Source: Bacteriovoracaceae bacterium UBA7317 (GTDB lineage: Bacteria > Bdellovibrionota > Bacteriovoracia > Bacteriovoracales > Bacteriovoracaceae). From it: a DNA stretch of 5,599 nucleotides. Below the pieces are notes generated by a model. That model was given only the letters and a program-made list of their open reading frames with translations, did not search any database and was not told the origin of the DNA. Made by a program: the position numbers and the translations under genes. Positions 1 through 4,684 of this stretch are shown here, one piece after another (positions within the stretch are counted from its first letter, which is position 1; each line of letters opens with the position of its first letter). The stretch covers positions 1-5,599 of the forward strand of contig DKQD01000081.1 of the NCBI GenBank assembly GCA_002474345.1, read 5' to 3'.

Positions 1-252
1 GAAACAATTTTTTAGGCTTTTAGAGCAAATTTTGTACCATTGGTAAACATTAAATTTTGGATACTTAGATCCATGGTTTCTTTTTTAGGGCCAAATTGCA
101 CCGATTGAGGCCTTATTTGGGGCCATAATTGAAGGATAAATTACATCTTTAATGCCTTCTCTTTTCTTTCTTAATTGGTGTTAAATTAATTAAAGGCTTA
201 TGAAGCATAGAGAGTATTAAATTTGATACCAAACCTACTCTATTAAATGGTG

Positions 253-269
253 GATTAGGCCTCCTAATC
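253..269 (+). terminator. Possible weak intrinsic terminator hairpin
   Basis: GATTAGG (253-259) and CCTAATC (263-269) form a perfect 7-bp stem around a 3-base loop, followed by the U-rich TTTGATTTTA. No gene is visible upstream to terminate, so it may be the relic of one or a chance dyad. Confidence 0.3.
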
Positions 270-402
270 TTTGATTTTAAAAACCGTTTAAAAACCACCT
301 TTTTAAAGGAAAGGTTAGAAAATAAGTACACAAAGGATTTTTTGGGCCGAAATTTAGGACTGATAAATTTTTTGGGTTTATATTGAAAAGTAATCGCTAA
401 TG

Positions 403-423
403 TAGATAACTTCTTTTTATCTA
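403..423 (+). promoter_or_regulatory. Hairpin in the leader of the 443 gene
   Basis: TAGATAA (403-409) and TTATCTA (417-423) are perfect 7-base inverted repeats with a 7-base loop, ending 19 bases before the ATG at 443. The stem is AT-rich with no following U-run, so it is not a good terminator. It could be an operator or a weak translational hairpin. This is inference from symmetry and position only. Confidence 0.3.
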
Positions 424-442
424 AATTTTAAAAGAAAAAAAT

Positions 443-1102
443 ATGGTTTTAGACAATTTTGGTATTCATAAAATGGAAAGTTTTCCAAAAAAAGGCTTTT
501 TGGGTAGGACAAAATATTTTTTTAATTCATTTTTCATTAAAAGAACTTACCTCAATTACACAATTTTTTCTCCCTTCGAATTTGAGCACCTTAAAGACTT
601 TATTTTTATGAAGGGAGGCTTAGGAAAACAACTTCACACATCAACAAAACAATTCAATAAAAGTACGGAGTCTTTCTTTAACTTGTTTGGCTCTAGCGCC
701 GTTGTTTTAGAGTCCCAAAAATACCCTGAAAATAGAGAGGAATTGTTTCATGAAAACCTAAACTTTAGAATAGAAAATTGGGGTGATGAGTTTTACGATA
801 AAGACATTATTATCGATTTAAAGTCCGAAATAAATCAAGATTGGTTTACCCTCTTTCACCATGGAAAAAAATTCTTAATCACCGATGAAAGCATAATATT
901 TACCGATGAAGGATGGGTTCCGAACCCTGATTTTGAATGCCTGGATAATGAAGGTGGGCAACCTGAAAAAATCTTTAAAAGCCTTTCTAAGCTAGACTTA
1001 GATTTTCACATACCCAGATGCCACAAAGGTACATATCGGATGCAGAAACTAAACTCCTCGAGGCTGGAAAAAAACATTAATTTATACTCTAAAAATATTT
1101 AA
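443..1102 (+). CDS. Orphan hypothetical protein (219 aa)
   Basis: I do not recognise this protein. It is 219 residues long with no signal peptide or membrane helix. The N-terminal third is rich in Phe, Lys and Tyr. The middle (about residues 95-160) is acidic and aromatic with alternating hydrophobic stretches (DIIIDLKSE, KKFLITDESIIFTDEGW), suggesting beta-rich folding. The C-terminus is basic and Asn-rich. The ATG at 443 is the first start but lacks a clear Shine-Dalgarno; only an A-rich run precedes it. Internal ATGs at 473 and 608 are no better. A hairpin lies just upstream and another starts 6 bases after the stop, which supports a single-gene transcription unit. It faces the minus-strand gene at 1144-1359 tail to tail. 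The length of the open frame in AT-rich DNA makes it probably real, but its function is unknown. Confidence 0.6.
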   Translation: MVLDNFGIHKMESFPKKGFLGRTKYFFNSFFIKRTYLNYTIFSPFEFEHLKDFIFMKGGLGKQLHTSTKQFNKSTESFFNLFGSSAVVLESQKYPENREELFHENLNFRIENWGDEFYDKDIIIDLKSEINQDWFTLFHHGKKFLITDESIIFTDEGWVPNPDFECLDNEGGQPEKIFKSLSKLDLDFHIPRCHKGTYRMQKLNSSRLEKNINLYSKNI

Positions 1103-1107
1103 GGACA

Positions 1108-1130
1108 CTTAAAGGTACCTTCACCTTAAG
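1108..1130. terminator. Bidirectional terminator-like hairpin between convergent genes
   Basis: CTTAA-A-GGT (1108-1116) pairs with ACCTTAAG (1123-1130), giving 8 base pairs with one bulged A and a 6-base loop. It starts 6 bases after the stop of the plus-strand gene ending at 1102 and lies just beyond the stop of the minus-strand gene at 1144. The tails are only partly T-rich on both sides (CTTGCTTT to the right; TAAATATTTTT on the minus strand), so efficiency is uncertain, but the position suits a shared terminator. Confidence 0.45.
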
Positions 1131-1143
1131 CTTGCTTTAGAAT

Positions 1144-1359
1144 TTATACCAATAGACCCTTTCCAAGAAGCTTTTCCTGAACAGGTGGTCTCATAAGTTT
1201 AGACTCGTTTTTCTTTTTTAATTTATTTTTTTTTACATATGGATTAATTTTAAAAAAAATTTTTTCTTCGACATCACATCTGATGTTGTTGTTTTCAGCT
1301 TCTATTAATAGCTCTTCGATTTTTAAAATTAAGCTTCTAACTAAGTCTTTTTTTTTCAT
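1144..1359 (-). CDS. Small lysine-rich hypothetical protein (71 aa)
   Basis: I do not recognise the family. The 71-residue product begins MKKKDLVRSLILKIEELLIEAENN, which should form an amphipathic helix over about residues 4-25. It continues with DVEEKIFFKINPYVKK and ends in a basic, probably disordered tail (KKNKLKKKNES) and a short hydrophobic end. Translation is well supported: AGAGGA lies 8 bases upstream of the ATG (1368-1373 on the plus strand). The gene is convergent with the one ending at 1102, with a hairpin between them. The high Lys/Asn content matches local base composition. The strongly basic middle could bind nucleic acid, but this is inference; no DNA-binding motif is visible. 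Confidence 0.5.
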   Translation of the reverse strand: MKKKDLVRSLILKIEELLIEAENNNIRCDVEEKIFFKINPYVKKNKLKKKNESKLMRPPVQEKLLGKGLLV

Positions 1360-1391
1360 AATGTTTGTCCTCTGACCTATTAGTATTTATC

Positions 1392-1416
1392 TAAATTTGT
1401 ATAAATATTGTCTACC
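1392..1416. repeat. Diverged direct repeat, copy 1
   Basis: TAAATTTGT (1392-1400), then AAATATTGTC (1403-1412) running into TGTCTACC (1409-1416). The same blocks recur in the same order at 1505-1545 with different spacing. Copy 1 lies 30-60 bases upstream of the minus-strand gene at 1144-1359, where control elements would be expected. Confidence 0.4.
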
Positions 1417-1504
1417 TCTCCTGGAGAGATTAAATCATGAGGTGATACCCTTCTAATTCAGTAAATCTTTCAGGGTTACCAATTAACGTATTAGAAGCTA
1501 ACAA

Positions 1505-1545
1505 TAAATTTGTGAAAAGAAAATATTGTCAATACTTTGTCTACC
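1505..1545. repeat. Diverged direct repeat, copy 2
   Basis: TAAATTTGT (1505-1513), AAATATTGTC (1521-1530) and TGTCTACC (1538-1545) repeat the order of blocks found at 1392-1416 but with 7 and 8 extra bases between blocks. Possibly a duplicated regulatory segment; AT-rich composition makes partial chance similarity possible. Confidence 0.4.
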
Positions 1546-1605
1546 CCTGGTTTTACTAACTTTAATTAATGTTTTTAGAGTGAATTAAGTACATGGTTAG
1601 AAAAT

Positions 1606-1674
1606 TTGGTAGTCAAAGGCAAGGTCTTTTTAGTTGAATAATAGTTGGGTTAAGTTAACTTGCCTCCTTACCAA
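1606..1674. other. Nested inverted repeat, possible structured RNA
   Basis: TTGGTA (1606-1611) pairs with TACCAA (1669-1674), and inside it GGCAAG (1618-1623) pairs with CTTGCC (1659-1664). Between the two stems is an internal loop of 6 and 4 bases, and a 35-base apical region is left. GGTCT (1623-1627) in that region can also pair with AGACC (1676-1680) outside the stem, a pseudoknot-like alternative. This is seen by eye only; no known RNA family is recognised. Confidence 0.25.
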
Positions 1675-1765
1675 GAGACCAAATTCTTTTGCCGTTGTTT
1701 GAAGAGAAAAGCTAGTTTTTAATTAGGCACCGAATTCAATAGATTTTAAAAACCTCGAAACAAGT

Positions 1766-1771
1766 TATAAT
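1766..1771 (+). promoter_or_regulatory. Consensus -10 box upstream of the 1829 gene
   Basis: TATAAT matches the sigma-70 -10 consensus exactly and sits 57 bases before the ATG at 1829. No good -35 hexamer is found 16-18 bases upstream (the sequence there is ATTTTA), and there is no extended -10 TGn, so the promoter may be activator-dependent or weak. Confidence 0.4.
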
Positions 1772-1828
1772 AGGGCTACTGACAGGATAATCAGAACATT
1801 TATTAATCAAAACATTCAGGAAAATATA

Positions 1829-2053
1829 ATGATCGCAAAAATAATAGATTTAACAATCGAAAATCTTAATCAATTTACATCAGATTTCTTGGTCCCAAAA
1901 AAATTAAATAAGGAGGACCTAGAAACTTTTATTCTTAAGGTGAATTCAAATAAACCTTTGTTGATAACCCTAAAAGCCAATTTTGACCCTTCCTTAATAG
2001 GTCTTCGCTATGATAAAGAAAAGGAATTATTCACTTTAGATAATGACGTGTGA
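1829..2053 (+). CDS. Small hypothetical protein (74 aa)
   Basis: I do not recognise this family. The product is 74 residues, acidic overall and soluble, with no signal peptide. Its pattern (IAKIIDLTIENLNQF, a short Lys-rich turn, KEDLETFILKVNSN, KPLLITLKANFD, then a short C-terminal strand ELFTLDND) suggests a compact alpha/beta fold. The ATG at 1829 is chosen because AGGA (1818-1821) lies 7 bases upstream, and a TATAAT box lies 57 bases upstream, which together support a real gene. It ends 17 bases before the stop of the convergent DUF2071 gene, leaving no room for a strong terminator. Function unknown. Confidence 0.55.
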   Translation: MIAKIIDLTIENLNQFTSDFLVPKKLNKEDLETFILKVNSNKPLLITLKANFDPSLIGLRYDKEKELFTLDNDV

Positions 2054-2069
2054 GAAGGTTTGACTAAGT

Positions 2070-2750
2070 TTACTTCATTAGTAAAAACGGCTTAAAAAAA
2101 ACGTCAAGTCCTTCTGAATAAGTGGCGTTAACAAATCTTTGAGAATTATCAAAAACAAACTGTTTGCTAAACTCGTCGCTAAATTTTTGTTTTGAAACTT
2201 CCTTTAATTTCCATGGCCCATGGAAAACGTCACCTCGATACAAGCCTTTAGGACCAAGTGTAAAAAGAGAATACCTCTCCGTGAGCCAAGCATCTTGTTC
2301 GTTATAATCATTTTCTTCACCTATGAAAGCATCAACAGAAAATGAGTTAGGGCTTCTGAAAGAGAACTTTTTCGTGGAATTATCAATTCCTAAAACCTCA
2401 CCATCCATTCTTCTTAATCTATATGGTAGGTGGAAAAAATTTGTTGCTATCCACTGGGCCAATGGGTGATCTGTATCTAAAGTAAAGAAATACACCCCTT
2501 TTTGACCCTTATAAGTTACATATGTCCTGAGGTTTAGCTCCCACAATGACGTAAATGGTAGGGGTGGACAAAAAGGAAATCTTACATTTTTCATAGTGAA
2601 TGGAACAATACTTAGATAGGCATCGCCATTATAGGTATCTGCCTCAAGGCCTTTTGGTAGAAGATGTTGAATCTTTGCCTTCTTACAGCTAAAATGAAGA
2701 AAAAGAACGTTGGACCAAGTTTGAGATATGATCCATGAATTTTTTTTGAT
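2070..2750 (-). CDS. DUF2071 (YqjF-like) family protein, start codon AUC or lost
   Basis: The translation matches the DUF2071 family (YqjF/COG3361), which from general knowledge has an acetoacetate-decarboxylase-like fold and no settled function. Counting from the AUC at 2750 (226 aa), landmarks are WIISQTWSNVLFLHF (6-20), LLPKGLEADTYNG (30-42), YLSIVPF (45-51), ELNLRTYV (71-78), GVYFFTLD (85-92), HLPYR (107-111), LTERY (156-160) and LYRGDVFHGPW (170-180). The first in-frame ATG (2594) would delete the conserved first 52 residues, so it cannot be the ancestral start. The frame is open back to 2765 but contains no ATG, GTG or TTG there. AUC at 2750 has AAAAAGG 9 bases upstream, exactly where a start belongs, suggesting a mutated ATG, a rare AUC start, or a sequencing error. 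The rest of the frame is intact. Confidence 0.75.
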   Translation of the reverse strand: MKKNSWIISQTWSNVLFLHFSCKKAKIQHLLPKGLEADTYNGDAYLSIVPFTMKNVRFPFCPPLPFTSLWELNLRTYVTYKGQKGVYFFTLDTDHPLAQWIATNFFHLPYRLRRMDGEVLGIDNSTKKFSFRSPNSFSVDAFIGEENDYNEQDAWLTERYSLFTLGPKGLYRGDVFHGPWKLKEVSKQKFSDEFSKQFVFDNSQRFVNATYSEGLDVFFKPFLLMK

Positions 2751-2759
2751 AGCGCAAAA

Positions 2760-2766
2760 CCTTTTT
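2760..2766 (-). promoter_or_regulatory. Ribosome binding site deciding the DUF2071 start
   Basis: On the minus strand AAAAAGG ends 9 bases before the AUC codon at 2750-2748. No other start candidate in the family-matching frame has such a site, so it marks the original initiation position even though the codon there is not ATG, GTG or TTG. Confidence 0.45.
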
Positions 2767-2782
2767 TAAAATTTCTCTAAAC

Positions 2783-2811
2783 TTATTATTCCCAATTTTA
2801 TTTCTTTTCAA
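2783..2811 (-). promoter_or_regulatory. Possible promoter for the DUF2071 gene
   Basis: On the minus strand TTGAAA (2811-2806) is followed after 17 bases by TAATAA (2788-2783). The -35 is good and the -10 is moderate. It is buried inside the 2786-2827 dyad and directed towards the DUF2071 gene 30-40 bases away. Inference from hexamer match only. Confidence 0.3.
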
Positions 2812-2827
2812 AATAAAATGGGAATAA
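2786..2827. promoter_or_regulatory. Long near-perfect dyad in the divergent intergenic region
   Basis: TTATTCCCA (2786-2794), one bulged A, then TTTTATTT (2796-2803) pairs with AAATAAAATGGGAATAA (2811-2827), giving 17 base pairs around a 7-base loop. It lies between the divergent DUF2071 and DUF2256 genes and has no U-run on either side, so a terminator is an awkward reading. It may be an operator, a transcription-insulating hairpin or a relic. Confidence 0.5.
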
Positions 2828-2844
2828 AAAACCTTGACGAATGA

Positions 2845-2874
2845 TTGACAAGATTTTCATCTCCATCTTACTTA
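2845..2874 (+). promoter_or_regulatory. Possible promoter for the DUF2256-DUF3253 gene
   Basis: A consensus TTGACA at 2845-2850 is followed after 18 bases by TACTTA (2869-2874), a weak -10. It points at the gene at 2971 and would leave a leader of about 90 bases that contains the TGACTA/TAGTCA dyad. A second, poorer TTGACG lies at 2834-2839. Confidence 0.35.
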
Positions 2875-2914
2875 TCTATCAAAGAAATGTCTTAATTCAT
2901 GGAGGAGACAAAGC

Positions 2915-2928
2915 TGACTAAATAGTCA
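2915..2928. promoter_or_regulatory. Operator-like dyad TGACTA-AA-TAGTCA
   Basis: Perfect 6-base inverted half sites separated by 2 bases, placed downstream of the putative promoter at 2845-2874 and about 40 bases before the ATG at 2971. The geometry suits a homodimeric repressor site; no regulator gene is in the window. Confidence 0.35.
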
Positions 2929-2970
2929 AATATAAGGAGTAAACCTTTTGAAAGTCTAAGAGTCAATGTA

Positions 2971-3324
2971 ATGGAAAAGATTTGTGTCAGCTGCGGGATA
3001 GGGTTCTCCAATAGAAAAAAATTTGAAAAAAACTGGGATGAAATCCAATATTGCAGCAAAAAATGTAGAAAAAATAAGTTACAAAAATCCGATGAGGTGC
3101 TCGAAAAATTTATTGTTGAATTTGCAATAGGGCCTAATCCTCCTAAGGTTATCCATGCACGAACTATTTCAAGAACCTATTTTGGTGTTCACTGGAAAGA
3201 ATTCCACCAAAGAGTTTTAGCAGCAATTAGAAGGCTTTCTCATAGAAATATTTTGATGATTCATCCTTACAAAAAAAGGCTAAAACAGGACGTATCCTTT
3301 GAGATTTATAAAAAAAGTGATTAG
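2971..3324 (+). CDS. DUF2256-DUF3253 fusion protein (zinc finger plus winged-helix-like)
   Basis: The N-terminus is a clear DUF2256 zinc-finger: C5-x2-C8, RKKFEKNWDEIQYC around 15-28, and C28-x3-C32, the four cysteines expected to bind one metal ion. A short Lys-rich linker leads to a DUF3253 segment (about 41-108) with LEKFIVEFA, ARTISRTYFG, the conserved HWKEFHQRVLAAIRRLSHRN and a closing basic strand. This looks like a small winged-helix fold. Both are families of unknown function; the fusion is known in other bacteria. From memory, DUF2256 genes often neighbour cryptochrome/photolyase genes, but none is visible here. The ATG at 2971 follows AAGAG by 8 bases, and the protein starts right at the zinc finger, so the start is secure. 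It reads away from the divergent DUF2071 gene; nucleic-acid binding is a reasonable inference, not shown. Confidence 0.9.
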   Translation: MEKICVSCGIGFSNRKKFEKNWDEIQYCSKKCRKNKLQKSDEVLEKFIVEFAIGPNPPKVIHARTISRTYFGVHWKEFHQRVLAAIRRLSHRNILMIHPYKKRLKQDVSFEIYKKSD

Positions 3325-3404
3325 GGAATACCTATTTATTCTTAAAAACAAAACTAGATGTTAGAATTACTGTTAACTTCAAAATTTTGAAAAGAGTTGT
3401 TCAA

Positions 3405-3971
3405 ATGGAAAAAAAGAAAATTGACAACATTGAGTTTGAAAAAATTGAAAATGAAAATATTTTGGCCTTTGGAAGACCTTTCAATTTGGTCTCAATTTAT
3501 GATGACAGATTATATGATCGTAGTGACGCAGATTTCATGAACCCATCTATGCGAAACTACTTCAAAGATCGTTTAAAAAAATTAAAGTATGATTGGTTAT
3601 CAGGAAATGTCTTAGGGTCACGAATCTTTAGCACAAAGTTTATTTTTCCTAGAAATGGAATTTTGGGAGCTTCTCCTTTTGATATTACTAGGTATGAGAA
3701 AAGAGGTTCAGAGGATTACTTTGTTTTGACCCCAACGCAAGTAGCTGGTTATTTAATACAAGCTCAAATTGGAAAGGATTTAATAGATAACTTGAAAAAG
3801 CTAATTTCTAAGCACCCAATCAACTTAGAAAAGCTAAGAGACCATTTGAGTTCTGATAAGAAATTAGATGAAAAATTCAATTCTTTTTACGTCGATCTTA
3901 GAAATTTTCAATCTGAAATTATTAAGTCTGAGAAACTTAGGAAAAAATCAAGAATAGGCCGTATTTTGTAG
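3405..3971 (+). CDS. Hypothetical soluble protein (188 aa)
   Basis: I do not recognise the family. The start is ATG 3405 rather than the in-frame TTG at 3387: AGAG lies 8 bases before the ATG and nothing precedes the TTG. The 188-residue product has a charged N-terminus, a mixed region (about 20-110) with notable patches FGRPFNLVSIYDDRLYDRSD (22-41), FMNPSMRNYFKDRLKKLKYDW (44-64) and ILGASPFDITRYE (86-98), then a mostly helical C-terminal half (about 111-178) and a basic tail KLRKKSRIGRIL. There is no signal peptide, membrane helix or cysteine. It begins 80 bases after the DUF2256-DUF3253 gene on the same strand and could share its transcript; no strong terminator separates them. The long intact frame with a good ribosome site makes it a real gene. 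Confidence 0.75.
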   Translation: MEKKKIDNIEFEKIENENILAFGRPFNLVSIYDDRLYDRSDADFMNPSMRNYFKDRLKKLKYDWLSGNVLGSRIFSTKFIFPRNGILGASPFDITRYEKRGSEDYFVLTPTQVAGYLIQAQIGKDLIDNLKKLISKHPINLEKLRDHLSSDKKLDEKFNSFYVDLRNFQSEIIKSEKLRKKSRIGRIL

Positions 3972-4082
3972 TTTTTTTCAAACTCATGCATTTAATCAAT
4001 AAATTTTGTTGCTGTCTAATTTATTATTGGCCTTATAAAACTGAAATTACGTCTATTAGCGATTTGAGAAGGTCTTTTCTTG

Positions 4083-4088
4083 TATAAT
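4083..4088 (+). promoter_or_regulatory. Consensus -10 box upstream of the small lipoprotein gene
   Basis: TATAAT, an exact -10 consensus, lies about 120 bases before the ATG at 4210. The best -35 candidate, TTGAGA at 4064-4069, is only 13 bases away, too close for standard spacing, so the call is tentative. Confidence 0.3.
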
Positions 4089-4209
4089 TGGATTGTGGGG
4101 CATCTTTAAAAACACTATTTATCTAAGGGTAAAACATAAGCTAATAATGCTCTCTCCATAGCGTCTTATTATTCCGACCCTTTTTTACTCCCATTTATTG
4201 GACCTTAAA

Positions 4210-4398
4210 ATGAAACTAAAATATAAAGCGAGGTCACGTTTTTTAACGAATACAATATTGGCCATTTTAAGCTTTTTTTTAATCGGATGTAGCACCTCTC
4301 CCAAGAAACTCACTGACTGTGATATTGACGATATTCCGTGCCAAAGACAAAATGGTATGTATTGTTTTTCTGGATTTTGCTGGTTCGGGAAAAATTGA
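4210..4398 (+). CDS. Small cysteine-rich lipoprotein (62 aa)
   Basis: A type II (lipoprotein) signal peptide is clear: a basic n-region with five Lys/Arg in the first 10 residues, a hydrophobic core TILAILSFF (15-23) and lipobox LIGC (24-27), so Lgt/LspA would lipidate Cys27 and leave a mature peptide of 36 residues. Ser-Thr-Ser follow, with no Asp at +2, which in proteobacteria would favour outer-membrane sorting. The mature part has four more cysteines (37, 44, 52, 57) in the pattern C-x6-C-x7-C-x4-C, probably two disulphides in the periplasm, plus an aromatic end (YCFSGFCWFG). ATG 4210 is preferred over the in-frame TTG at 4198 because GGA lies 7 bases upstream and the n-region is then typical. 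I do not recognise the family; bacteriocin immunity, entericidin-like or envelope roles are guesses. It stands alone, with spacers on both sides. Confidence 0.65.
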   Translation: MKLKYKARSRFLTNTILAILSFFLIGCSTSPKKLTDCDIDDIPCQRQNGMYCFSGFCWFGKN

Positions 4399-4426
4399 AA
4401 TAAAAAAAATAGCAAATGGACACTTT

Positions 4427-4472
4427 TGGGTCTTTTTTATAAATAGGGAAGTCTTCAGATAAAAAAGGCCCA
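4427..4472. terminator. 14-bp inverted repeat downstream of the lipoprotein gene
   Basis: TGGGTCTTTTTTAT (4427-4440) pairs with ATAAAAAAGGCCCA (4459-4472) along all 14 positions, one as a G-U wobble, with an 18-base loop. It begins 29 bases after the lipoprotein stop. The T-run is inside the stem rather than after it, so it is not a classical terminator. However, the left arm can instead pair with the ATAAAAAA just after the stop (4400-4407), which encloses a short GAC/GTC hairpin ending in six Ts, a more usual terminator form. Confidence 0.45.
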
Positions 4473-4493
4473 TACCGCGATAACCTTTAACGT

Positions 4494-4684
4494 TTATTTC
4501 TTTTTTTGTTTCTGATTGTTTTTCAATATTAATTTCAAATGTTTTTTTAATTCTAAATGAAATACTGCTTTTTCTACTGTCCTCTTAAAACAACAAGAAT
4601 TATTTAGCTTTCTTTTTTCTTCTTTGACGCTAAGTGTTCTCTGATGTATGGGTTATTCGAACAATTTTTAATTTTTTTGAACAA
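4494..4684 (-). pseudogene. Possible remnant of a small Lys-rich gene (frameshifted)
   Basis: On the minus strand, 4684-4604 reads as 26 residues ending NNPYIREHLASKKKKES, beginning at a TTG with no ribosome site. A different frame, open from 4652 to 4494, reads TVEKAVFHLELKKHLKLILKNN and ends in a Lys-rich tail, but has no ATG, GTG or TTG near its beginning. The two overlap in an A-rich run where a frameshift would join them. This may be a decayed small gene or chance reading of A-rich DNA; no family is recognised. Confidence 0.2.

Larger units (their letters stand above)
1..442. other. AT-rich intergenic region, no convincing gene
   Basis: All three plus frames entering from the left edge hit stops within about 50 bases, so no gene reads in on that strand. 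A minus-strand frame at 149-331 would begin with GTG, has no ribosome site and encodes a basic, low-complexity product, so I do not call it. The stretch contains several T-run plus GGGCC motifs (near 84-95 and 335-345) and two small dyads described separately. It looks non-coding. Confidence 0.5.
1360..1828. other. Long intergenic region with repeats and possible RNA structure
   Basis: About 470 bases without a convincing reading frame lie between divergently transcribed small genes. The stretch contains a diverged direct repeat (1392-1416 and 1505-1545), a nested inverted repeat (1606-1674), a perfect palindrome AAGTTAACTT at 1652-1661 and a consensus TATAAT at 1766-1771. It may hold an untranslated RNA or simply the two promoters of the flanking genes. 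Confidence 0.5.

Noticed and set aside
149..331. Minus-strand 60-residue open frame
   Set aside because: GTG start without ribosome site, basic low-complexity product, and overlap with the small dyad at 253-269; not distinguishable from chance in AT-rich DNA.
1112..1121. Palindrome AAGGTACCTT as a restriction or regulator site
   Set aside because: Better explained as part of the longer bulged hairpin at 1108-1130.
2069..2085. TTTACT/AGTAAA stem as a terminator between the convergent genes at 2053 and 2070
   Set aside because: Only 6 AT-rich pairs, no U-run on the plus strand, and it lies within the last codons of the DUF2071 gene.
4185..4473. Two minus-strand open frames opposite the lipoprotein gene
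   Set aside because: They are antisense shadows of the lipoprotein gene, whose signal peptide and lipobox give much better evidence.
4648..4666. GGTTATTCGAAC resembling a tRNA T-arm
   Set aside because: No GGTTCRANYCC match, and no acceptor stem, D-arm or anticodon arm around it.
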